A stretch of 64,000 nucleotides of DNA from Anaerolineaceae bacterium UBA1363 (GCA_002306055.1 DBRR01000006.1:1-64000), one strand, 5' to 3'; shown: positions 9,501 through 18,293, numbered from the stretch's first letter. Notes: generated by a model from the sequence alone, not told the origin. Program-made: numbers and translations.

Positions 9501-10358
9501 GTTCAGCCGATCCTGACAAAAAAGAACCAAAATATGGCTTTTGTCACCATTGAGGACCAGTTCGGCGAAGTGGATCTGGTGATGTTCCCGCCGGTGTGGG
9601 AACGCGACAACCGCATGGTGGAGCAGGGCAGCCTGCTGGTGGTGGAGGGCAAGCTGCAGCACCAGGAACGCGGCACTTCTGTTTTGGTCGATCGTGTCAG
9701 CCGGATCGGGATGGATGACACAGCCGGGGAATTGTTTAACCAAAACAGCGGCAAACAATATGAGCGCTTGCTTGAAAACTACCTGCCTGATATTCGCCTT
9801 CTGTCGCGTTATCAAGTTGGAGAGGCTGCGGAAGCGAACCGGGTTGAAGAGCCCCAACAGTTGGACGATTTTGAAGAGGAGGAAAATGAACTCTGGCGGG
9901 TAGGTTTGGATCTGGATGATGATAATCAAGCAGGCACATTTTCAGTTGAAGAACCTGAAATACTTGAGCATCCGCCCCAACTTGAGAATGAGATCCCAGA
10001 TCCAATCCCTGAAGCTGAAGCGCAAACACCATTGCCACCACAGGCTCCAGCAAACTACCAACCAGCGGCTGATTCGGTGAGCGTGGTCGAGAGGCGTGTG
10101 TTGGTGGTGCAGATTGCCAAGGACGAACCCCCGGACCGCATCACCCGAAAGGTCCACCAGTTGCATGGCTGGTTGGGTTCTCATCCCGGCGAGGACCAGT
10201 TTGCTTTTCAGTTCTTTGCTGAAGGAAGTTGGCGCGAATATGTGTTTCCGAATGAAAGTGTACAAATCAGCCAAAGCCTGCTTGATCAGTTGAATGGACT
10301 TGTGGAAGAAGGCAGTTTCTTTATTCGTACAGAAAGGTTTGAAATCAGGGATGAATGA
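6519..10358 (+). CDS. dnaE: DNA polymerase III alpha subunit
   Basis: Replicative polymerase catalytic subunit, 1279 residues. The N-terminal PHP domain begins HLHVHSAYSVLDG. The palm carries PDIDLDF with Asp397 and Asp399 and a third acidic residue in KVDFLGL (Asp559), matching the metal-binding triad of C-family polymerases. An OB-fold (about 985-1065, VTIGGLVKRVQPI) follows. It is about 100 residues longer than the usual DnaE: after residue 1105 comes an acidic, proline-rich linker and then a separate 90-residue C-terminal domain. The stop overlaps the next gene's ATG by eight bases, so the downstream gene is translationally coupled. Confidence 0.96.
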   Translation: MSFVHLHVHSAYSVLDGFGSPSALVKRAKELGMPALALTDHGTMFGTLDFFQAATAEGIKPIIGLETYLAPRSMHDKDVSRDKYSSHLVLLAENMTGYRNLLSIASASQLEGFYYHPRIDKPYLAAHSEGLIALSACLSGELSRALLDNDPERAERSLAWYLDVFGKDRYFLELQDHDISELYRVNRGLIDLSQKKGARLVATNDVHYVRREDAELQDILLCIQTGKLLSDRNRMRMNNETYYLRSPEEMQNLFSQVPEAISNTLEIAERCSIDLTRKGYHLPQFEVPAGQTASTFLRELCQEGLRRNVPDQADSEEFQKRLDYELSVINQMGFAEYFLIVWDLCRFSREKNIWYNVRGSGNGSLVAFALDITSVEPLSHGLLFERFLNPDRVTMPDIDLDFQDDRRAEVMEYCNQKYGADRVAQIITFGTMAARGAVRDVGRVMGIPLADVDRVAKLIPGPVQGKNVPITESLKSSPELRAVYESSDQMKTLLDIAGRMEGSLRNVGTHAAGVIISDKPLTEYLPLHRPTSNSDELPIKSVAQYDMDGINYLGLLKVDFLGLVTLTIMSKACEYIAQRHGIQLTLSTIPIDDPEVYQFISEGHTVGLFQLEGNGMTRYLMQMQPKTIHHVIAMVALFRPGPMESIPEYIANMHGEKPVVYQHEKLEPILRETYGHAVYQEQIMIAAMQLAGYTPGESDDLRSAISKKKVKEVKKHREKFIKGAVKNGIERQTAEDIFGHWEAFAHYGFNKSHATNYGMIAVKTGYLKYHYPVEYMTALLSAWKNDNEKCSMYVSECHNMGIEVLPPDVNNSGYDFTIEEHTEGRARIRFGLGAIKNVGQGPVETIIQARGHQAFSDLNDFIRRVDLRQVGKRPLECLIKVGALDSFGPRKALLRSIDQMVNVSASNIKAIEMGQLDLFGGGTVALPHVILPTNVHVDTNEQLGWEKELLGLYVSDHPLSSYMSQIADKISHSSNQLAEVETNSKVTIGGLVKRVQPILTKKNQNMAFVTIEDQFGEVDLVMFPPVWERDNRMVEQGSLLVVEGKLQHQERGTSVLVDRVSRIGMDDTAGELFNQNSGKQYERLLENYLPDIRLLSRYQVGEAAEANRVEEPQQLDDFEEEENELWRVGLDLDDDNQAGTFSVEEPEILEHPPQLENEIPDPIPEAEAQTPLPPQAPANYQPAADSVSVVERRVLVVQIAKDEPPDRITRKVHQLHGWLGSHPGEDQFAFQFFAEGSWREYVFPNESVQISQSLLDQLNGLVEEGSFFIRTERFEIRDE

Positions 10359-10863
10359 TCATCAACACATTTTCCAGCCTGCCACAGTTTTGCGGATCAA
10401 CGCCATCGGCGCGCCAGGTGAGCGGACCTTCTTCCTGCAGGGTGGTGATGCAGATAACCTCGTTACCCTCCTGATCGAGAAGGTTCAAATCCAAATGATT
10501 GCCGTTGGGGCGATCAGGATAATTGATGGAATAGAAGCCGATCAAACAGAGGATGAAAAATCGCGCGGGGATTATGACGAGGCAGAGATGGAGCTGGTCT
10601 TGCCAGTGGACCCGCTTTTCAGGGTTGATGAGGTCGCATTGGGTTACGACAAGGAAAAGGATCTGCTTCTGCTGCAAGTGGCAGAGGGTGGGGTTGAAGA
10701 AGAACGCCAGCAGGTGATGTTTTGGGTCACCCGCGACAAGATGCGCAGGCTGGCGCACTGGGCACTTGAACTGGCAAGCCGCGGCAGGTCCGACGACCCC
10801 CTGCAGCCAAATAAGGATGGCGGAAACGGCTTCCACCACGGCAACAACGGTCATAAATTCTGA
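10351..10863 (+). CDS. DUF3090 family protein
   Basis: A 170-residue conserved protein without known activity. The start at ATG 10351 overlaps the dnaE stop. G.PGERTFFLQG near the N-terminus and MxLPVDPLFRVDEVALGYD in the middle match DUF3090 as I remember it from Actinobacteria and Chloroflexota, where it neighbours the SCO1664 family and a phosphomutase. Members usually end with a Cys-x2-Cys...Cys segment and NG(H/Y); here the corresponding end reads DPLQPNKDGGNGFHHGNNGH, with no cysteines. The next gene is the expected SCO1664-type partner. Confidence 0.65.
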   Translation: MNDHQHIFQPATVLRINAIGAPGERTFFLQGGDADNLVTLLIEKVQIQMIAVGAIRIIDGIEADQTEDEKSRGDYDEAEMELVLPVDPLFRVDEVALGYDKEKDLLLLQVAEGGVEEERQQVMFWVTRDKMRRLAHWALELASRGRSDDPLQPNKDGGNGFHHGNNGHKF

Positions 10864-10882
10864 TTTAGATCTTTTAGCTCCA

Positions 10883-11605
10883 ATGGAAATTCAAACCATC
10901 TTGCGCGTTTTGGAGAGGGGCGAAGTAAGGCTCCAGGAGCGGTTTCTGGAAAGTTCCAATGCTACTTTTTTTGTAACTTGCCTGCTTGAGGAAGAAATCC
11001 TCCAGGCTGTTTATAAACCCGAGGCTGGGCAGACCGAACTTTATGACTTTGAACCTGCCACTCTGCCCCGCCGGGAAGTAGCCGCTTGGTTGGTGTGCCG
11101 GGCAGCAGGTTGGGATTTTGTGCCGCCAACCATACACCGAAAAGATGGGTTGCCTTTTGGGGCGGGATCGTTACAGTTATATATCGAGCATTACCCCCAA
11201 ATGCACTACCTTGCCCTTGAAGAAAATGAACGGGCTTCATTCCGAAAGGTCGCCCTGTTTGACCTGGTCGTCAATAATGCCGATCGCAAGTCCGGGCATC
11301 TCCTTTTTGGGGAAGATGGACGCTGGTGGGCGATTGATCAGGCCCTGTGTTTTAATGCCATGCCAAAGTTGCGTACCGTAATTTGGGACTTTATTGGCGA
11401 GCCCTTTAGCGAAGAAGAAGTGACCGCTTTGCGCAGACTTGAACTGGCGCTGCAGCCAAACGCTGAACTGAGCCAGAGCCTGAGAGGCTTGCTGAGAGAG
11501 GACGAAATAGCCGCAATGCGCCGGAGGCTGCAGGTCTTACTCAAGCAAGGTGTGTTTCCCGAGCCTGAACCCGGTCATCGCCCTGTCCCCTGGCCGCTTG
11601 TTTGA
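10883..11605 (+). CDS. SCO1664 family protein (PI3/PI4-kinase-like fold)
   Basis: A 240-residue conserved protein of unknown role. Features seen: SNATFFV near residue 25, AVYKPEAGQ.ELYDF near 43, REVAAWLV, PPTI, then VVNNADRKSGHLL and WAIDQALCF. The N.AD.K..H and ID..L.F pattern is shared with the kinase-like family to which SCO1664 proteins are assigned. The frame is open further upstream (to an ATG at 10766 inside the previous gene), but homology starts near ATG 10883, 19 bases after the DUF3090 stop. Always found beside DUF3090 in the genomes I recall, which suggests a joint function. Confidence 0.65.
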   Translation: MEIQTILRVLERGEVRLQERFLESSNATFFVTCLLEEEILQAVYKPEAGQTELYDFEPATLPRREVAAWLVCRAAGWDFVPPTIHRKDGLPFGAGSLQLYIEHYPQMHYLALEENERASFRKVALFDLVVNNADRKSGHLLFGEDGRWWAIDQALCFNAMPKLRTVIWDFIGEPFSEEEVTALRRLELALQPNAELSQSLRGLLREDEIAAMRRRLQVLLKQGVFPEPEPGHRPVPWPLV

Positions 11606-11741
11606 ATGGTTTTTGCGCCATCCTCAATGACCGCTGACCCGCAAAGCACCTCATGCGCAGAGACACCTCATGCGCAGAGAGAGACAAACGCGCGGAATGG
11701 AATTGGCTATAATTGAAAATCAAAGGAATTACAGGTGTACC

Positions 11742-12776
11742 ATGAGAGAAATACGTTTAGCACTGGTAGGATTTGGAAACGTCGGGCAAGCCTTTGCTCG
11801 CTTGTTAATTGATAAGCAGCATACGCTGGAAGTTGATTATGGCATCACTCCCGTGGTTACCGGCATTATCACAGGTCGACATGCCTCCTGCATCAATCCA
11901 ACGGGAATCGACCTGGAGCAGGCTTTGTCTTTGATCTCTCAGGGGCGTCCCCTTACTGAACTTGACACCTTCAGCTTTTCGGGAGACACATTGGAATTTA
12001 TCCATTCCTGTCCGGCAGACGTGATGATTGAAACCACACCGGTCAACCCCATCAGCGGACAGCCTGCCTTGAGCCATCTCCGCCAGGCCCTCGAGCACGG
12101 CATGCATATCATCACCGCCAACAAAGGTCCCGTGGTTTATGGCTATCATGAGCTTAAAGAACTTGCCGCCAGGCAGCGGCTTGGCTTTCGTTTTGAGTCA
12201 GCTGTAATGGACGGCGCGCCGATTTTCTCCCTCTTCCGCCATCCGCTGCGAGGCGCGCGTCTGCTGGGTTTTAGTGGCATCCTCAACTCCTGCACCAACC
12301 TGCTGCTCGAACGAATGGAGCAGGGTGAAACGCTTGAAGAAGCCATCGCTTATGGGGCATCCATTGGCATCACTGAAACCGACCCCAGCAACGATGTGGA
12401 CGGATGGGACGCGGCAATCAAAGTAGCAGCGCTTTCTACCGTGCTGATGGATCATCCTCTCACGCCCGTGGAAATTGATCGGGAAGGCATCCGCGGAATT
12501 ACAAGGGGAATGATTGCTGAGGCAGAAGCGGCTGGCGAACGCTGGAAGTTGGTCTGCAAAGCTTACTGGCAGGATGGAAACTTTATGGCCCGGGTGCGAC
12601 CCGAACGGGTTGGCCCAGGATCGCCGCTCTATAGCGTGGGCGGCACCTCTTCTTTCGTTAATTTTGAGCTTGACGTGCTGCCTGGACTGGGCGTGCTTGA
12701 ATCGAACCCCAGCCCAAAAACCACCGCCTTTGGAATGCTCGCTGACCTGATCGACCTGGTGGGGGAGCAGGCATGA
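11742..12776 (+). CDS. hom: Homoserine dehydrogenase
   Basis: Reduces aspartate semialdehyde to homoserine in threonine and methionine synthesis. The 344-residue protein has the Rossmann motif LVGFGNVGQAFARLL at the N-terminus, TANKGP near residue 126 and the catalytic-domain segment GILNSCTN...A...G..E.DPSNDVDGWDAAIK typical of the family. The ATG at 11742 follows AGGAATTACAGG; the frame extends 24 codons upstream without conserved sequence. It is shorter than the classic form because it lacks the C-terminal ACT domain, so feedback control by threonine is not expected through that route. It overlaps folK by four bases (ATGA). Confidence 0.93.
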   Translation: MREIRLALVGFGNVGQAFARLLIDKQHTLEVDYGITPVVTGIITGRHASCINPTGIDLEQALSLISQGRPLTELDTFSFSGDTLEFIHSCPADVMIETTPVNPISGQPALSHLRQALEHGMHIITANKGPVVYGYHELKELAARQRLGFRFESAVMDGAPIFSLFRHPLRGARLLGFSGILNSCTNLLLERMEQGETLEEAIAYGASIGITETDPSNDVDGWDAAIKVAALSTVLMDHPLTPVEIDREGIRGITRGMIAEAEAAGERWKLVCKAYWQDGNFMARVRPERVGPGSPLYSVGGTSSFVNFELDVLPGLGVLESNPSPKTTAFGMLADLIDLVGEQA

Positions 12777-13252
12777 TTCAAGTTTTTCTTGGGATAGGCA
12801 CCAACCTTGGTGACCGGGAGCGCAACCTCCAGGAAGCACGCGCGGCTCTAAGCCAAAGGCTGGAGATCCTCAAGGAATCATCCATCTACCAAACTGCTCC
12901 CTGGGGCTATCTGGACCAACCCGCCTTTCTCAACCAGGTGATTGAAGCTCAAACCGATTTGAGTTCGTTGAACCTGCTGGATTTTCTCAAGCAAACCGAA
13001 AAACAATTGGGGCGGCAGGCGAACTTCCGCTTTGGACCAAGACTGATTGACCTGGACATCCTGTTTTATGGGAATCGGATCATCCAGACTCCCCGTCTGC
13101 AGGTACCGCATCCGCGTTTGACGGAGCGTGCTTTTGTGCTCAAACCACTGGCAGAGATCGCGCCGGAATTTGTCCATCCACAGAATAAGCAGACCGTCAC
13201 CCAATTGCTTGCAGCTTTACCGGATTTGGGAGGGGTGCAGAAATGCAGATAG
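12773..13252 (+). CDS. folK: 2-amino-4-hydroxy-6-hydroxymethyldihydropteridine diphosphokinase
   Basis: HPPK of folate synthesis; transfers pyrophosphate from ATP to 6-hydroxymethyldihydropterin. 159 residues, usual length. Family signatures seen: LGIGTNLGDRERNL at the N-terminus, QTAPWGYLDQPAFLNQV, and the catalytic RFGPRLIDLDILFYG followed by PHPRLTERAFVLKPLAEI. Translationally coupled to hom on the left and overlapping the following membrane-protein gene by ten bases. The partner folP lies about 32 kb away in this window. Confidence 0.95.
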   Translation: MIQVFLGIGTNLGDRERNLQEARAALSQRLEILKESSIYQTAPWGYLDQPAFLNQVIEAQTDLSSLNLLDFLKQTEKQLGRQANFRFGPRLIDLDILFYGNRIIQTPRLQVPHPRLTERAFVLKPLAEIAPEFVHPQNKQTVTQLLAALPDLGGVQKCR

Positions 13253-15057
13253 GGCTGGCGTTCGCGGCGCTGCTCTTGCCGGGGTTGGCTTGGTGGCTGT
13301 GGTTTGGCGACCGCCGCAAAGATGGCGCGCAGGCGCTGGCTGAGATCATCACTATCAGCGCCAGTTTCATCGCTCTTGGAACGCTTGGCTTCTATACCGT
13401 TCGGCTGAAAGTCACTCCCCTATCGCTCGGGATCGTGCTCGGTTTGTGTTTTGGGATTGCCATTGCCGGGCTCATTCGCAGAGGCAAAGGCGCGTTCAAT
13501 AAAACCTGGCTGTTTGCCCTGCTTGGTCTGTCAGTTGCCCTGGTCTGGCGCTTTTGGCAGGCGCGGGATTTGGTTTTCCCTAATTGGGTCGATTCTCAAC
13601 ACCACGTCCTGATTATTCGAAAAATGATCGAATTTGGAGGACTGCCAAGCACGCTCGAGCCCTACCTGCCTGGACCGTTTTACTATCACTTTGGATTTCA
13701 TGCCGTTGGCGCTCTGTTTTCAGTGCTCAGCGGGCTTGACCCGGCTACCAGCGTTTTGATGCTGGGGCAGGCGATCAGCGCGTGTGTCGGTCTGGCGGTC
13801 TACGCACTGGCAAAGCAGCTCGGCAAAGATTGGCGTATTGGGTTGCTGGCGGCGGTATTTGTCACTTTTGTGACAAAAATGCCCGGCTATTACCTCAGTT
13901 GGGGGCGCTACACCTTATTAATGGGTGCGATGATCATGCCCGTGGCGATGGCGGAAGCAATTCGGGCATGGGACAATCACGACCACTGGTGGCAATTGGC
14001 AGGTCTCAGCCTGCTCACTGCCGGCACCCTGCTCAGCCATTACTTTACGGCTTTCTTGTTCGTCCTGTTCCTTGCCTTGCTGGGCATCCAATGGCTTGTG
14101 GAGACCATCAGGTCAAAATCAGCCAACTGGAAGCCTATCGCAAGCGTTGCAATTGCAACATTCACGGGGCTGATTCTGGCTTCGCGCTGGTATTATCGCA
14201 TTTTTGTCTACTCAAGCGCGGCTTCCAGGCCTGTTTTTCAGGTGATGGAAGCTGAGACCCTCAAGGCATCCTGGGATTACCTCTTGTACCTGGTCGGTCC
14301 AACCAGCGGATATATATTAATTGGGCTTGGCCTGATTGGCTTGCTTTGGTCAGTTTTCAAAACCGAAAAAGTCCATTTTCAACTTTGGGCAATCCTTGTC
14401 ATGTTCTTTGCGCTTCCCACCGGTTTTCGCCTGATGAACTTCAGGAATGATTATTTTGCCCTGGTTGCCTTTATTCCGATTGCGATAACGTCTGCCTTTG
14501 GTATTGTGCTGCTTTTTGGGCGATTCATAAAGCGGAAAAACCTCGCCAGCTTTCTGATCATGTTGATTGGTGCGGCGCTGAGTGTTGGTGGAGCGTGGCA
14601 GAACGCGCGGGCGGTCAATCCAGAAACCATCCTTGCGACCCGATCGGACCTTGAAGCGCTGGAATGGATCAAAACCCACACCCCTGAAGACGCACGCTTT
14701 TTTGTGAATACAACGAATTGGGGATTTGACGTCTACCGTGGTGTAGATGGTGGGGGTTGGATATTGCCAATAACCGGACGTTGGAGTCTTGCTCCAACCA
14801 TATTTTATCCCATGGTTGCAGACAGGGATTTTGTCCGGAGTGTTACCGAACTGGGAATGAGGGCAAGCACTATCACTGATTGTGGGGATGACTTCTGGCT
14901 GCTGGTGAACGATGCCAGTCTTGATTATCTATACATCAAAGAAGGTGTTGGCGGTTTGCAGCCTGATGACTTGATTTCTTGTGATGGGGTTGATCAACTC
15001 ATCAACATTGAAGATGTTCACATCTACTTAATTACGAAACCAGGTAACACACCTTGA
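13243..15057 (+). CDS. Polytopic membrane protein, GT-C-like
   Basis: A 604-residue integral membrane protein with roughly 12-13 hydrophobic segments and a soluble C-terminal domain (from about residue 460). An early extracytoplasmic-type loop carries FPNWVDSQHHVLI with Asp117 followed by His120-His121; the neighbouring gene has the same motif at the same place. Acidic residues in the first loop of polytopic proteins are characteristic of GT-C glycosyltransferases, which use lipid-linked sugars outside the membrane. I do not recognise an exact family. The start overlaps folK by ten bases, but the glycan genes downstream give the likely functional context. Confidence 0.7.
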   Translation: MQIGLAFAALLLPGLAWWLWFGDRRKDGAQALAEIITISASFIALGTLGFYTVRLKVTPLSLGIVLGLCFGIAIAGLIRRGKGAFNKTWLFALLGLSVALVWRFWQARDLVFPNWVDSQHHVLIIRKMIEFGGLPSTLEPYLPGPFYYHFGFHAVGALFSVLSGLDPATSVLMLGQAISACVGLAVYALAKQLGKDWRIGLLAAVFVTFVTKMPGYYLSWGRYTLLMGAMIMPVAMAEAIRAWDNHDHWWQLAGLSLLTAGTLLSHYFTAFLFVLFLALLGIQWLVETIRSKSANWKPIASVAIATFTGLILASRWYYRIFVYSSAASRPVFQVMEAETLKASWDYLLYLVGPTSGYILIGLGLIGLLWSVFKTEKVHFQLWAILVMFFALPTGFRLMNFRNDYFALVAFIPIAITSAFGIVLLFGRFIKRKNLASFLIMLIGAALSVGGAWQNARAVNPETILATRSDLEALEWIKTHTPEDARFFVNTTNWGFDVYRGVDGGGWILPITGRWSLAPTIFYPMVADRDFVRSVTELGMRASTITDCGDDFWLLVNDASLDYLYIKEGVGGLQPDDLISCDGVDQLINIEDVHIYLITKPGNTP

Positions 15058-15061
15058 AGGG

Positions 15062-15067
15062 TATAAT
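15062..15067 (+). promoter_or_regulatory. TATAAT -10 box before the second polytopic protein
   Basis: A consensus TATAAT preceded by GG lies 33 bases before the ATG at 15101. No good -35 box is seen. It suggests that the second membrane-protein gene has its own promoter. Confidence 0.45.
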
Positions 15068-15100
15068 TTTTAATGAATTCTCGCTGGATTGAGAGAGCGT

Positions 15101-17002
15101 ATGACTTGGGTTGAATTGCGAACATTGCTCACGATCTTCATTATGTTAATTGTCCCCGGATGGGCAATTTTGTCAGTGACCAATCTTTGGCGGCGATTTG
15201 AGGCAATTGAGCGCTGTATCCTTGCCGTTGGGCTGAGCATCGCGTTTTATCCCTTCGTATACTATCTCACCCGGGCAATCCTCCCGTCAGTGCGCATTGG
15301 GCAAAACAAACTCATCGTGCTTCTGGCAGGGCTTTTTGCCCTCACCGCCTGGACCCTCAGAAAAAACTGGCGCGAACAATTCAAGCTTGGAAAATACGCG
15401 GGACCTTTTCTTTTCATTCTCGCGCTGACCCTCCTAACCCGGTTTTGGCTGGCGCATAATTATCCTTACCCTGCCTGGACCGACTCACTACATCATATGC
15501 TGATCACAGACCTGGTCGCCACAACTGGCAAGCTCCCATTCGACCTTCAACCGTACGCGCCGACCACTTTGGACCAGTATCACCTGGGACTTTACGCGCT
15601 CACTGGCAGCCTGCAGGTGCTTGCGGATATTCCCGCTCATCAAGCACTCTTGTGGATGGCGCAGGCTCTCAACGGTTTATGCGGTTTGGGAGTCTTCCTT
15701 TTCTTGTCGAAGAGGGTCTCTCCTTTGGCAGGTCTTGCAGGCATGGCTGTAGTTGGTCTGTTCAGTTTTCAGCCGGCTCTGTACTTTAGCTGGGGCAGAT
15801 TTACGCAAGTTTCTTCTCAAACCATCTTGTTAATCGCGGCTTTTGCCACCTGGGAAGCGATCAGGGCGTGGAAAGGGGATTGGAAAGGGAACCGCAACTC
15901 TGCACTAGCACTAACAGGCATTTCCGCACTGCTCATCGCAGGGGTGTTCCTGTTACATTTCAGGGCAGCAGCTTTCCTTCTCCCTTTGCTTGTCATCCTC
16001 TGTATTTACGAGTTCGCTGTGGCTCTCAAGACCAAAATGCATGCAATGAGGATGGTGATCGGAATCGCCGCCATTGCACTTGTAAGTGTCGTCTTGATCC
16101 TGCCAGCATTGGTTCCCGCGATGGAATTTTACGTTGATCAAAGGTCTACGCCAGCCGAAACGGCTGATTTAGAACCATCAAAAGGCTTGGAAGAGAATCA
16201 ATACTTTTCCAATTACAACATCGACTCACTTTATGCGATTGGAGCAAAAAAGTGGCTGATCGGATTGACCTTGCTGAGTATGCTGGTGGGGCTGCTGCGG
16301 AAAAACAGGGTTGTCATCTTCATGATGACCGCCTGGATCCTGGCGTTGTTTGGCATAGGACTACTTTATCGTCTGAATATCCCGCTGCTGGCTTTTACGA
16401 ACATGACTGGCATGATGATCATGCTCTACTTGCCAATTGGCGTGATCGTTGGAGTGCTTGCAGAAGACTTATGGCAATTATTCTCCCTGGAAAAACATGA
16501 AAATTGGAGAACTGGACTTCAATGGGCTGTGTTATTTCTGGCGGTAGTAGCTGCTATTTACCGGCTTGGTGAGGTTGAGGGCTTCCGCCAGTTTATGACC
16601 CCGGCAGACGAGAAAGCCATGGATTGGATTGAGAAAAACACCCCGAAAGAGGCTGTTTTTGCTGTTCATACCTACTATTGGCTGCCTGACTCTCCACATG
16701 GTTCTGATGCGGGCTATTTCATTCCTTACTATGCCAAACGGAAAACCACCACCAGCACGATGCTTTCAGGTTTAGGGCCTGGTCATGAAGAAATCTTGGT
16801 TGGATCGGAAGCCGTGATGAGCCTTTATTCAGCTTCCCCCGACATTGGCGCCCTGTGCGAACTGGGCGTGGATTATCTTTACGATGGGGCAAAAGATCCA
16901 TTCGATGGGAATCAGTTTAATATCCCTGCGATTTCCCAGTTTGAAAGCATGCAGGCAATCTACGAGGATGGCGGCGTTTCAATCTACAAACTGTGTGATT
17001 GA
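15101..17002 (+). CDS. Polytopic membrane protein, paralogue of the preceding gene
   Basis: A 633-residue membrane protein with about 13 hydrophobic segments. YPAWTDSLHHMLI (Asp128, His131, His132) and the following LPFDLQPYAPTTLDQYH align with FPNWVDSQHHVLI...YLPGPFYYH in the upstream gene, and both share a SWGR(Y/F)T segment and a C-terminal soluble part containing DEKAMDWIEKNTPKEAVF. The two genes are therefore tandem paralogues. The ATG at 15101 follows GAGAG; a TTG four codons earlier is possible. Probably a glycosyltransferase or related enzyme of the cell-surface glycan pathway; the reaction is unknown. Confidence 0.7.
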   Translation: MTWVELRTLLTIFIMLIVPGWAILSVTNLWRRFEAIERCILAVGLSIAFYPFVYYLTRAILPSVRIGQNKLIVLLAGLFALTAWTLRKNWREQFKLGKYAGPFLFILALTLLTRFWLAHNYPYPAWTDSLHHMLITDLVATTGKLPFDLQPYAPTTLDQYHLGLYALTGSLQVLADIPAHQALLWMAQALNGLCGLGVFLFLSKRVSPLAGLAGMAVVGLFSFQPALYFSWGRFTQVSSQTILLIAAFATWEAIRAWKGDWKGNRNSALALTGISALLIAGVFLLHFRAAAFLLPLLVILCIYEFAVALKTKMHAMRMVIGIAAIALVSVVLILPALVPAMEFYVDQRSTPAETADLEPSKGLEENQYFSNYNIDSLYAIGAKKWLIGLTLLSMLVGLLRKNRVVIFMMTAWILALFGIGLLYRLNIPLLAFTNMTGMMIMLYLPIGVIVGVLAEDLWQLFSLEKHENWRTGLQWAVLFLAVVAAIYRLGEVEGFRQFMTPADEKAMDWIEKNTPKEAVFAVHTYYWLPDSPHGSDAGYFIPYYAKRKTTTSTMLSGLGPGHEEILVGSEAVMSLYSASPDIGALCELGVDYLYDGAKDPFDGNQFNIPAISQFESMQAIYEDGGVSIYKLCD

Positions 17003-17132
17003 TAGCAGGCATAAGGTAAAATTTATAGGTTAAGAAATGCCTTTTCGAAAGCATGTAAAGTTCATTACAGGTAGAGTTTTCATCCATCAATCGCTATGGT
17101 GTAAGACCAGTATACTTAACGGATAAGCGAAA

Positions 17133-18263
17133 GTGACAACAAATTCGAAAAAAATCGTTTTAATTGGTCCGATGCCGCCTTATCGTGGGGGTATTGCACG
17201 TTTCACAGCTTCTTTGGCAGAAGAACTAATGGATATAGGTCACGATGTCAAAGTAATTTCTTATCGAAAACAATATCCGAAATTACTTTATCCTGGCAAA
17301 ACCGAGAAGGACTATAGTCAAAATATATCTGCAGTACGCACAGAATTTTTGTTTAGCCCCTTGAACTTGGAGGATTGGAATGAGACATTTAAACAAATAA
17401 AATGTTTTCAACCCGACCTTGTAATTTATCAATGGTGGACTACCTTTTGGGCGCCAGCTACCTCATGGCTTATTCATCAGGTGAACAAAGCTGGGATAAA
17501 TATAAAAATCCTGGTTCACAATGCCTTTCCGCATGATTCAACTTGGCTGGACGCAAAACTTACTGCTTGGGCATTGAGGGATGCCAGTTCTTTTGTGACT
17601 ATGACGGAGGCACAAGCCAATCGCTTACGCAGCGTAGTAAGCTCCCAGGCCGAAATCCTTACAGCCCCACATCCGGTCTACCGTCAATTTCCCAATAGTG
17701 GTTTAAGTAAAGTTGAAGTACGGAAAAAACTCGGATTGCCGTTGGAAGTTCCTATTGCTTTATTTTTTGGGTTTGTTCGCCCATATAAGGGATTAAGAAT
17801 TTTGATTGATGCCATGGGAATACTCAAGAGTAAGGGTTCGAGAATTCATTTGGTAGTTGCCGGAGAATTTTGGGATGATCAGGACGTTTATGAAAACCAA
17901 ATTGCTGAATTAGGAATCAAGGACATGGTGACAATTCGAGCTGATTACATTCCAGATTCGGAAGCCGGATTATATTTTGAATCTGCTGACTTATTCGTCG
18001 CACCATATATAGGTGGAACTCAGAGCGGTTCTATCAAACAGGCTATGGGTTACGGGCTGCCAATGGTCGTGACTGATGTGATGACTGATCACCTTGTTCT
18101 GGATTATCCTGGGGGTTTAAGTGTTGTGAAAAGTGGAGACCCTGAGGCGTTTGCAGAAAAAATCAAAGAGATGTTGCTCAGCAAGTTTGATACAAAATCG
18201 AAGAACGGCAATGTCCTAAGTAATTCCTGGCAGCCTCTCTTAGATGTGTTGTTAAGGGTTTGA
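17133..18263 (+). CDS. Glycosyltransferase family 4
   Basis: A 376-residue retaining glycosyltransferase of GT-B fold. It starts at GTG 17133. The N-terminal domain has IGPMPPYRGGIARF (glycine-rich loop), and the C-terminal half has FFGFVRPYKGLRILIDA, the sugar-nucleotide region VAPYIGGTQSGSIKQAMGYGLPMVVTD in place of the usual E(x7)E, and the ending typical of GT4 enzymes. Base composition is more AT-rich than in the dnaE-folK region, as is the rest of this cluster up to 24.8 kb, which fits horizontally exchanged surface-glycan genes. Probably adds a sugar during assembly of an exported polysaccharide. Confidence 0.85.
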   Translation: MTTNSKKIVLIGPMPPYRGGIARFTASLAEELMDIGHDVKVISYRKQYPKLLYPGKTEKDYSQNISAVRTEFLFSPLNLEDWNETFKQIKCFQPDLVIYQWWTTFWAPATSWLIHQVNKAGINIKILVHNAFPHDSTWLDAKLTAWALRDASSFVTMTEAQANRLRSVVSSQAEILTAPHPVYRQFPNSGLSKVEVRKKLGLPLEVPIALFFGFVRPYKGLRILIDAMGILKSKGSRIHLVVAGEFWDDQDVYENQIAELGIKDMVTIRADYIPDSEAGLYFESADLFVAPYIGGTQSGSIKQAMGYGLPMVVTDVMTDHLVLDYPGGLSVVKSGDPEAFAEKIKEMLLSKFDTKSKNGNVLSNSWQPLLDVLLRV

Positions 18264-18293
18264 GTAAGAAAGCATATTTGCCTGAAGTCGACC

